This document shows positions 1 through 5,129 of a stretch of 5,712 nucleotides of DNA, one piece after another. How positions within the stretch are numbered: the stretch's first letter is position 1; every line of letters starts with the position of its first letter. The notes under the pieces are model-generated. The model had not been told where the DNA came from and made no database searches. It was given only the letters and a program-made list of their open reading frames with translations. Made by a program: the position numbers and the translations under genes. Source of the stretch: Actinomycetota bacterium (GTDB taxonomy: Bacteria > Actinomycetota > Actinomycetes > S36-B12); contig JAQCBM010000136.1 in NCBI GenBank assembly GCA_027729865.1, positions 1-5,712 on the forward strand, written 5' to 3'.

Positions 1-219
1 GACCTCGCCCGAGCCGTGCGCGACGCTCTACAACATCAAGTAGAGGCTCAGCGACGAGCCGAGAGCGCACTCGATCACGTACGACGTCACCACAGTTGGG
101 CGGTGATCGCTGCGCGAACCGTCCAGGAGTACTCCTGCGATTCGAAAGCTAAGTCGTCGGGTGCTTGGTCGTATGACATTACTTCGCCGGAGCGAAACCT
201 CTTGTTCGATGTCCGGTAG
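1..219 (+). CDS. Probable GT4-type glycosyltransferase, C-terminal end only (partial)
   Basis: The reading frame is open from base 1 to TAG at 217-219, giving 72 residues of a protein that begins outside the window. The visible part reads LARAVRDALQ, then an Arg/Glu-rich helix, then HHSWAVIAARTVQEYS. This matches the end of many family 4 (GT-B fold) glycosyltransferases: a 'LA.AI..LL' helix, a basic helix, and 'fSW..iA..t...Y' as the closing C-terminal helix. About 27 residues follow this helix (from CDSKAKSS to the stop) and look like an unstructured tail. The catalytic E-x7-E region and the donor site lie upstream, so neither substrate nor activity can be read here. The gene overlaps the next acyltransferase on the same strand by 11 bp, which suggests one operon. 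By neighbourhood it could be the counterpart of the M. tuberculosis alpha-1,4-glucosyltransferase Rv3032, but that is inference. The family call rests on the tail pattern alone. Confidence 0.65.
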   Translation, partial: DLARAVRDALQHQVEAQRRAESALDHVRRHHSWAVIAARTVQEYSCDSKAKSSGAWSYDITSPERNLLFDVR

Positions 220-928
220 CGGAGCTGACCGAGTCTGGCGTTGGTGGGGACTAGCCACCTTTCGTTGGATTGTGAGGAATCGAGCGTGGAGTGGCTGGTA
301 CCTGGTGCGTTATTGGCGGTTTCTCCGCCTCCGCCTCACGCATCGTGACGTAGTGGTGACCGGACCGCTGTTCCTCGGCAGGCGTGTCACGTTCGAACGG
401 CGGCGGAATCTCGGTCGCATCATCGTGGGGCAATGGGTGCACATCGGAGACGGAACAGTCTTGCGGGCACACGAAGGAACCCTTCGCATCGGTGACAAGT
501 GCGTCTTCGGTCAGAACAACACGGTGAATTGTCATCTCGATGTGAGCATCGGCAGTGAATGCATCATCGCCGATTCGGTGTACGTGGGCGACTTCGATCA
601 TCGAACCGAACTCACCTCACTGCCGATCCGCTCGCAAGGGTTGATCAAGAGTCCGGTCACCGTCGAGCCCGATGTGTGGTTGGGGGTCAAGTCGACGATC
701 CTTCGCGGAGCCCACATTGGCCGTGGGAGTGTTATTGCTGCGAATTCGGTGGTTCGCGGAGCCATCCCGGAGTACTCCATCGCAGGTGGGGTCCCCGCCA
801 AAGTGCTTGTGGATCGCCGTCAGCGTGAGGCCGACGCTGAGCAGGTGCGAGTCGACGTTGCGGATATGGCGCGCAAGGCACGCGAAGCGACTCTGCGGCG
901 GATAACCGCTCAGCAGCAAGGCGACTAG
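209..928 (+). CDS. Left-handed beta-helix (hexapeptide repeat) O-acyltransferase
   Basis: A 239-residue protein if ATG 209 is used. Residues about 50-200 form a hexapeptide-repeat beta-helix, with turns such as IIVGQWVHIGDGTV, SIGSECIIADSVYVGD and HIGRGSVIAANSVV, closed by the family signature SIAGGVPAKVL (190-200). D130-H131 in VGDFDHRTE occupies the place of the catalytic His of maltose/galactoside-type O-acetyltransferases; members are trimers that use acetyl-CoA or another acyl-CoA. Residues 8-42 are rich in Trp and Arg (seven Trp between 10 and 36), perhaps a membrane- or polymer-contacting segment. The C-terminal 39 residues are a highly charged helix. M. tuberculosis has a beta-helix acyltransferase (Rv3034c) at the matching locus, so O-acylation of a methylated glucan is a plausible but unproven role. 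The start is uncertain: GTG 161 and ATG 173 are in frame, and no start has a good Shine-Dalgarno site. ATG 209 was chosen for its 11-bp overlap with the upstream stop. Confidence 0.88.
   Translation: MSGSGADRVWRWWGLATFRWIVRNRAWSGWYLVRYWRFLRLRLTHRDVVVTGPLFLGRRVTFERRRNLGRIIVGQWVHIGDGTVLRAHEGTLRIGDKCVFGQNNTVNCHLDVSIGSECIIADSVYVGDFDHRTELTSLPIRSQGLIKSPVTVEPDVWLGVKSTILRGAHIGRGSVIAANSVVRGAIPEYSIAGGVPAKVLVDRRQREADAEQVRVDVADMARKAREATLRRITAQQQGD
925..928. other. Shared CTAG: overlapping stop codons of two convergent genes
   Basis: The palindromic tetranucleotide CTAG gives TAG at 926-928 for the + strand acyltransferase and TAG at 927-925 for the - strand GH57 gene. The two genes therefore end tail to tail with a 4-bp overlap and no spacer. 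A conventional intrinsic terminator cannot lie between them: any terminator for either transcript would have to sit inside the other gene's coding sequence. Confidence 0.9.
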
Positions 929-2418
929 TGCGCGCGTGCGAGGCGTGAATCAACGAAAGGGAGACGGACGTCTCTGGTGAGTACGCCAGGACTCGCGTCG
1001 TGATGGTCGGACCGCAAGAGGTCGGCCACATTCCTGAAGTGTTCGTGAGCACGGTTCCGTGCGTAATCAGCAGCGGAATCCTTCGTGATCATGAAAGCCC
1101 AGTCGCTGGCAAGTCCCAAGAGGAGTTCCGTGACGATTGCATCGCCGGTGATATCGCGATTGATCAATTCGTGCGGCGTGCGCGAGCGCAGGTATTCCAC
1201 CACCGCGTACTGGGTGCCTTTGCCGAGGTCGCGTAGTTCACCTGCTTCGCCGTCTTCCCACACGCGAAAGTCTTTGCCACTACCCCAACTGCCTGCGTGC
1301 AACTCGACAGGCGGTTGATCGAAGGCGCGCTCGCGTTCCCGTTCCAAAGTGGTGAGTTCGATTCCGGCATCGGCCGCGCCATCGAGGATGGCGTTGAGGA
1401 AGAGGGGCCCTTCGTGCCACCAATGCCCGAACAACTCGGTGTCGTAGGCCGCCGTCACGAGTGGATTGCTTTCACTGCTGTCCCGCATGAGTTGGCGAGC
1501 GGTAGCCAGGAAGTCCGCCGCATCTTTGGTGATCTGTTCGCGGGCGCGCTCGGGGTCGTACGGCTTCTTCTCGGGAGAGGATCGATGGGTGACGCGCGAG
1601 GACCGAACACCCCACTCGTGATCGAAGGTGTGGAAGTCCTGGTACCAGGGCGATCCTGGATATCCCTTTCGTGGCGACCACACCCGATAGGTGAGTGCTA
1701 GATCGCGTCCGAACGCCACCAGATCGCTATCGGCTACGCGGTGCGGTCGATGTAGTGCCGCACCTGCGCTCTGGAGCGTGGGGCCGTCGAACACCGTATG
1801 GGTCACGTCGTGCCGAGCGAGGAGTTCTTCCACACCAGGCCGGTACGCGCATTCAGGCGTCCATACACCGCGGGGTCGCCTACCGAGCCGAACCGTGCTG
1901 TCGGTGAGCCCGCTCGCGAAAGCAAGGTCGGCGATGGGCTCGAGGAGATGAGGTGTGAAGGTATGCGTCATCGGGCCGCCGAGCAGTTCGATGGCTCCCA
2001 CATCGGCGAGTGGGCGCAACGCTGCGGAACCTCCGGCCTGCCAATGCTGCGCAAATTCCCGTGCTGCGGTGTCAGCGAGCTGGAATTGCCTCGCGGCATC
2101 GGTGCGTGCGTCGTCGTTGGATGTTGTCGACGCGTCTATTGCTTTGCCGACGGCCCGCATGCGCCAGTCCTCGATCCATCGGGCTTGTTCAGCGATAGAC
2201 GAAGGTTCATCCCATTGCGCTGCTAGGACCGGGGTGATGCCCAGAGTGAGCATCGCCGTGTGACCCCGCTCGGCTCGCGATCGAAGCATGGCGACGAGAG
2301 GCAGGTACGACTGCGCCCACGCTTGACGTAGCCATTCCTCGCCAACGGGCCACGAGCCGTAGCCGAGAAGCCAGGGAGAGTGTGAGTGCAAAACGATCGC
2401 AAGGCGGCCGAGTGTCAC
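925..2418 (-). CDS. GH57 family alpha-glucan enzyme, branching-enzyme type (Rv3031-like)
   Basis: A 497-residue protein with the GH57 conserved regions in order: an N-terminal His motif LHSHSPW (H11, H13); GGPMTHTFTP (148-156); GVWTPECAY (184-192) with E189 as the expected nucleophile; AAYDTELFGHWWHEG (323-337) with D326 as the expected acid/base; HAGSWG (374-379); and the helical C-terminal motif LASDWAFMI (436-444). This is the layout of GH57/DUF1957 1,4-alpha-glucan branching enzymes, which transfer alpha-1,4-glucan segments to make alpha-1,6 branches. Length is close to the mycobacterial Rv3031 protein, assigned to MGLP/glucan synthesis. The start is GTG 2418, whose GTGA overlaps the TGA of the upstream methyltransferase. 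There is no good Shine-Dalgarno site, so translation is probably coupled. The frame stays open upstream to 2580, but residues before VTLGRLAIVLHSH lie inside the methyltransferase and do not look like GH57. No signal peptide, so cytoplasmic. Branching versus amylase or transferase activity cannot be fixed from motifs alone. Confidence 0.9.
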   Translation of the reverse strand: MTLGRLAIVLHSHSPWLLGYGSWPVGEEWLRQAWAQSYLPLVAMLRSRAERGHTAMLTLGITPVLAAQWDEPSSIAEQARWIEDWRMRAVGKAIDASTTSNDDARTDAARQFQLADTAAREFAQHWQAGGSAALRPLADVGAIELLGGPMTHTFTPHLLEPIADLAFASGLTDSTVRLGRRPRGVWTPECAYRPGVEELLARHDVTHTVFDGPTLQSAGAALHRPHRVADSDLVAFGRDLALTYRVWSPRKGYPGSPWYQDFHTFDHEWGVRSSRVTHRSSPEKKPYDPERAREQITKDAADFLATARQLMRDSSESNPLVTAAYDTELFGHWWHEGPLFLNAILDGAADAGIELTTLERERERAFDQPPVELHAGSWGSGKDFRVWEDGEAGELRDLGKGTQYAVVEYLRSRTPHELINRDITGDAIVTELLLGLASDWAFMITKDSAADYARNRAHEHFRNVADLLRSDHHDASPGVLTRDVRLPFVDSRLARAH

Positions 2419-3173
2419 CAGAGTGCGACCAAATCGTGGATTTCCGCCGTGGGTTCGCAATTGTCGAAAGGCTCGACAGTGAAGTCGTCCATGCCCACCG
2501 ACTGCGCGAATTCCGACGCGTCTGTCGCAACAGTGGACGCGAGAAGCGCCGATGGAAGCGAACCCTTGCTGTGCTCCCATGCACGAAGGCGTTCACCGTG
2601 AACTAGGCCGTAGATGGTGGGTGTGCGGTTGGGTGCCGCGTCGTTCAACAAGTCGGCTAGCTCTGGAGCGTCGAACTCGCGCACGTGAAAGGGGTTAGCT
2701 GGTCGCTCGCCGCGGGCTAGGCCGGGGGAGTGCACAGGCCGGTTGGGTGTGCTGATGATTATCGGTCCCCGGGTACAGCGCGCTAGCTCACGAAGGTAGG
2801 CGAGCGGATCCCAGATGTGTTCGACCACCTGCAGTGAGACTGCCGCCGCGAAGGAAAGATTGGCAAACGGCAGCGCGACGAGATTCGCCCGAACATGCGC
2901 CATGTCGGGATATCGAGAACGGGCATGAGCGGCCGTGGGTGCATCGAGTTCGACGGCAATAACACTTCGGTGGCATGAGGCCATGAGTTCAGCCGATCCG
3001 TAGCCCTCACCCGAGCCCGCGTCGAGAATGCCTCCTGGCAACTCCGCTCGAGTGCTCTGTTCACCGATCACCGTCGCTGCCCATCGATAGCAGGCCAGAT
3101 GCCGCACGAACCAGTAGTTCTCGCTGGGGATCCCCGGCCAAGTGCGCTCGCCGGTCAGCACGACCTCGGTCAT
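2415..3173 (-). CDS. Class I SAM-dependent methyltransferase (Rv3030-like)
   Basis: A 252-residue protein from ATG 3173. Motif I, LDAGSGEGYG (50-59), is the glycine-rich SAM loop. E76 in AVELD is the acidic residue expected to bind the SAM ribose. LPFANLSFAAAVSLQVVEHI (101-120) is the motif around the methyltransferase-11 type beta-4 strand, followed by IIISTPNRP (138-146). The N-terminal VLTGERTWPGIPSENYWF is typical of the actinobacterial Rv3030 group found beside GH57 genes. That group is proposed to methylate glucose residues of MGLP; the acceptor here is unproven. An in-frame ATG at 3245 would add 24 residues. I prefer 3173 because family similarity begins there and a GGTGGG sequence lies 4 bases upstream; 3245 has only AAGG three bases before it. 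The TGA stop overlaps the GH57 GTG start, so the two are an operon. It is divergent from etfB, with the shared operator-like palindrome 110 bp upstream. Confidence 0.88.
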   Translation of the reverse strand: MTEVVLTGERTWPGIPSENYWFVRHLACYRWAATVIGEQSTRAELPGGILDAGSGEGYGSAELMASCHRSVIAVELDAPTAAHARSRYPDMAHVRANLVALPFANLSFAAAVSLQVVEHIWDPLAYLRELARCTRGPIIISTPNRPVHSPGLARGERPANPFHVREFDAPELADLLNDAAPNRTPTIYGLVHGERLRAWEHSKGSLPSALLASTVATDASEFAQSVGMDDFTVEPFDNCEPTAEIHDLVALW

Positions 3174-3282
3174 CTGGCCCACCGGAGCAACCCGGCTAGG
3201 CGCGGGTGGGACCAGGTTCCCCAGGCAGACGGCACGAACCGACATTAGCCTTGACCACGCTCGCCACGGAGGCGGATGCCAA

Positions 3283-3306
3283 CTAAGTTACTGGCGAGTA
3301 ACATAG
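3283..3306. promoter_or_regulatory. 24-bp palindrome, probable TetR-type operator between methyltransferase and etfB
   Basis: The arms CTAAGTTACT (3283-3292) and AGTAACATAG (3297-3306) are separated by GGCG. Nine of ten arm positions are complementary, and the inner six (GTTACT/AGTAAC) are perfect. Length, symmetry and position over a likely -10 box fit a dimeric repressor of the TetR class, many of which control acyl-CoA metabolism genes in actinobacteria. It lies in the divergent region, so it could control etfBA, the methyltransferase-GH57 pair, or both. The regulator's gene is not in the window and its identity is unknown. Confidence 0.6.
3299..3304 (+). promoter_or_regulatory. Candidate -10 box for etfBA
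   Basis: TAACAT fits the actinobacterial TANNNT -10 pattern and would place transcription start near 3311, leaving a short leader of about 16 bases that holds the ribosome binding site. It lies inside the right arm of the palindrome, so a bound repressor would block it. No convincing -35 box sits at the usual distance. On the minus strand, TATGTT (3305-3300) and TAACTT (3290-3285) also fit TANNNT and may serve the divergent methyltransferase. Confidence 0.4.
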
Positions 3307-3316
3307 GGCCGAGCGT

Positions 3317-3323
3317 GAGGAGG
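3317..3323 (+). promoter_or_regulatory. Ribosome binding site of etfB (decides the start)
   Basis: GAGGAGG ends three bases before ATG 3327. It is the strongest Shine-Dalgarno match I found in the window. It fixes the etfB start at 3327, although the frame is open further upstream to an ATG at 3276, which lies before the palindrome and probable promoter. Its strength fits a highly expressed protein; other starts here rely on overlap or leaderless initiation. Confidence 0.85.
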
Positions 3324-3326
3324 ACC

Positions 3327-4106
3327 ATGAAAATCGCAGTGTGCGTGAAGCAGGTGCCCGACACCTGGGCCGAGAAGACGTTGCGTCCGGAAGATTCCAC
3401 GTTGGACCGCGAAGCTCCCGATGGCGTGCTCAATGAGCTCGACGAGTACGCGGTAGAAGAAGCACTCCAGATCGCCGAGGCTCACGGTGGTGAGGTAACG
3501 GTTGTGTCGATGGGACCGGCGCGAGCCGCCGAAACCGTCCGCAAGGCGCTGTCCATGGGAGCCGATGCCGGCATCCATGTGCAAGACGACGCCCTGCACG
3601 GCTCCGATGCCATCGCAACGTCGGCGGTTTTGGCCGCCGCCCTCGAGGGCAAGGGATTCGACCTGATCATCTTCGGCTCAGAATCCACCGACGCTCGCAT
3701 GAGCGTCATTCCGGCAATGGTCGCCGAGCGTTTGGGGATCGCTCAATTGACGTTCGCCCAGCGCGTGAGCGTGTCGGGATCAGACGTGACCATCGAACGA
3801 GTCACCGACTACGGCTTCGACACCATTACCGCTTCTATGCCTGCTGTGGTGAGCGTGGTCGAGAAGATCAACGAACCTCGTTATCCCTCGTTCAAGGGGA
3901 TCATGGCAGCGAAGAAGAAGCCGGTCGAGACACTGGGCGTGAGCGAGCTGGGTCTTGATGTTGCTGCTGTGGGACAGGCGGCTGCGTGGAGCGCAGTTGA
4001 AGACTTCGCCGCCCGGCCGCCCAAGCCTGCAGGCACGATCGTCGCCGACGAAGGTGAAGGCGGCGCGCGCATCGCTTCGTACCTCACCGAGCAGAAGTTC
4101 ATTTAG
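3327..4106 (+). CDS. etfB: Electron transfer flavoprotein subunit beta
   Basis: A 259-residue protein, the usual length for the beta subunit. It begins MKIAVCVKQVPDTW. Family landmarks are LNELDEYAVEEAL (35-47), the nucleotide-fold segment VTVVSMGPARAAETVRKALS (58-77), FGSESTDARMS (116-126), the beta-subunit signature around ERVTDYGFDTITASMPAVV (157-175), and YPSFKGIMAAKKKP (186-199), the recognition-loop region by which ETF docks with acyl-CoA dehydrogenases. The beta subunit binds AMP structurally and pairs with the alpha subunit. The cytoplasmic heterodimer takes electrons from acyl-CoA and related dehydrogenases and passes them to the quinone pool through ETF:quinone oxidoreductase; neither partner is in the window. 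It is the first gene of an etfB-etfA operon with a 13-bp gap. The mycobacterial counterpart is Rv3029c (fixA), at the same position relative to Rv3030. Nothing appears truncated. Confidence 0.97.
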   Translation: MKIAVCVKQVPDTWAEKTLRPEDSTLDREAPDGVLNELDEYAVEEALQIAEAHGGEVTVVSMGPARAAETVRKALSMGADAGIHVQDDALHGSDAIATSAVLAAALEGKGFDLIIFGSESTDARMSVIPAMVAERLGIAQLTFAQRVSVSGSDVTIERVTDYGFDTITASMPAVVSVVEKINEPRYPSFKGIMAAKKKPVETLGVSELGLDVAAVGQAAAWSAVEDFAARPPKPAGTIVADEGEGGARIASYLTEQKFI

Positions 4107-4119
4107 GAAGGATCGAGAT

Positions 4120-5079
4120 ATGGCACCGGTTTTGGTTCTTGCCGAACACGACGCTGCGAATGGCGCGGTCAAGAAAGTGACATTGGAATTGCTGACGTTG
4201 GCCAGGCGCCTGGGCGAACCAGTTGCGGTGTGGTTCGGCGCGGGCAGCGGTGATGCCCTTGAACTCTTGGGGCAATACGGAGCCAGCACGGTCTACGTCG
4301 CTGATGGTTCCGGAGTTACGGACCACCCCGTTGTGCCGATGGTCGATGTGCTCGCTGCATTGGTCGCGGACGTCTCGCCGGCCGCGGTCTTGGTGCCGTC
4401 GTCGGCCGACGGCAAAGAGGTGGCCGGTCGCCTGGCCGTTCGAACCGGCAGCGGAGTCATCACCGATGCCGTCGACATCGATGCATCGGGTGTGGCCACG
4501 CAGAGTGTGTTCGGTGGCAGCACGGTGGTTCATTCAAAGGTGACCTCGGGAACACCCATCTACACCGTGCGATCCAATTCAGTTGCGCCCGAAGCCGCAC
4601 CCACCACGTGCACCGCGCAGCCAGTGTCCGTCGAGGTGAGCGATGTCGCCAAGAAAGCCACCGTCACCGATCGCACAGTGGCGAGCAAGGGTGGGCGTCC
4701 GGAACTGACCGAGGCAGCCGTGGTTGTATCGGGCGGTCGCGGTGTGGGCGGACCCGAAGGCTTCTCGGTCATCGAGAAACTCGCCGATTCCCTCGGTGCG
4801 GCCGTAGGCGCATCCCGCGCGGCCACGGACGCTGGCTGGTACCCGCATCAGTACCAGGTGGGGCAGACCGGCAAGACCGTTTCGCCGCAGCTGTACATCG
4901 CCAACGGAATCTCCGGCGCGATCCAGCACCGGGCCGGTATGCAGACCTCCAAGGTGGTGGTCGTGGTCAACAAGGACGCAGAAGCCCCGATTTTCGAGCT
5001 GGCCGACTTCGGCGTGGTCGGAGACCTGTTCGAGGTGGTTCCGCAGCTCACCGACGAGATCGAAAAGCGCGCCAACTGA
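4120..5079 (+). CDS. etfA: Electron transfer flavoprotein subunit alpha
   Basis: A 319-residue protein of normal length, with start ATG 4120 preceded by GGAAGGA (4106-4112) at a 7-base spacing. The N-terminal domain (about 1-190) has the ETF fold, with LVPSSADGKEVAGRLAVRTG (91-110). The C-terminal FAD domain (about 195-319) carries the family motifs: GGRGVGGPEGF (205-215), ASRAATDAGW (231-240), QVGQTGKTVSPQLYIANGIS (246-265) running into GAIQHRAGM (266-274), VVNKDAEAPIF (282-292) and FGVVGDLFEVVPQL (297-310). These bind FAD between the subunits, so the protein should be functional. It forms the flavin-bearing half of the ETF dimer with EtfB and is co-transcribed with it. The counterpart in M. 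tuberculosis is Rv3028c (fixB). The gene ends 22 bp before the cysteine desulfurase. In M. tuberculosis two further genes (Rv3027c, Rv3026c) lie between these; they are absent here. Confidence 0.97.
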   Translation: MAPVLVLAEHDAANGAVKKVTLELLTLARRLGEPVAVWFGAGSGDALELLGQYGASTVYVADGSGVTDHPVVPMVDVLAALVADVSPAAVLVPSSADGKEVAGRLAVRTGSGVITDAVDIDASGVATQSVFGGSTVVHSKVTSGTPIYTVRSNSVAPEAAPTTCTAQPVSVEVSDVAKKATVTDRTVASKGGRPELTEAAVVVSGGRGVGGPEGFSVIEKLADSLGAAVGASRAATDAGWYPHQYQVGQTGKTVSPQLYIANGISGAIQHRAGMQTSKVVVVVNKDAEAPIFELADFGVVGDLFEVVPQLTDEIEKRAN

Positions 5080-5089
5080 GGCCGCTGAC

Positions 5090-5095
5090 TACCAT
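5090..5095 (+). promoter_or_regulatory. Candidate -10 box for a leaderless iscS transcript
   Basis: TACCAT fits TANNNT and ends six bases before GTG 5102, so transcription starting at the usual distance would begin at or next to the start codon. This is the typical layout of leaderless actinobacterial genes. It would explain the lack of a usable Shine-Dalgarno site before GTG 5102. No clear -35 box is seen, and read-through from etfBA remains possible. Confidence 0.4.
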
Positions 5096-5100
5096 CGCAG

Positions 5101-5129
5101 GGTGGTAACGAGTTCAACCACCGCGGTGG
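5101..5129. repeat. Two overlapping inverted repeats at the 5' end of iscS
   Basis: GGTGGT (5101-5106) can pair with ACCACC (5117-5122) across a 10-base loop, which would fold the GTG start codon into a stem. The same ACCACC is also part of a perfect 12-bp palindrome, CCACCGCGGTGG (5118-5129). The two structures exclude each other. Either could be an RNA fold affecting initiation or a protein site. Short repeats of this kind also arise by chance in GC-rich DNA, so no function is claimed. Confidence 0.3.

Noticed and set aside
28..258. Minus-strand 76-residue frame at the left end
   Set aside because: It is antisense to the glycosyltransferase tail, which has a recognisable C-terminal helix pattern; the minus frame has none.
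1297..2226. Open frames on the + strand inside the GH57 gene (134 residues at 1297-1701, 142 residues at 1798-2226)
   Set aside because: They lie antisense to a gene with all GH57 motifs, have no recognisable domain and no ribosome site; long shadow frames are normal in GC-rich DNA.
2419..2580. Extended GH57 start at 2580
   Set aside because: The added 54 residues are read inside the methyltransferase gene in another frame and show no GH57 similarity; GTG 2418 with the GTGA overlap is a better start.
3276..3326. Extended etfB start at ATG 3276
   Set aside because: It would place the palindrome and probable promoter inside the coding region and ignore the strong GAGGAGG before ATG 3327; the extra 17 residues are unlike EtfB N-termini.
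3780..4533. Minus-strand open frames across the etfB-etfA junction (169 and 144 residues)
   Set aside because: They are antisense to two confidently assigned ETF genes, have no domain signal, and their composition is what reverse reading of GC-rich codons gives.
5080..5101. Terminator between etfA and iscS
   Set aside because: The 22-bp gap holds no GC-rich hairpin followed by a T run; the nearby repeats lie at and after the iscS start and lack a U tract.
4608..5108. Plus-strand 166-residue open frame in etfA
   Set aside because: It is an out-of-frame reading of the conserved FAD domain, extremely rich in Arg and Gly, with no ribosome site.
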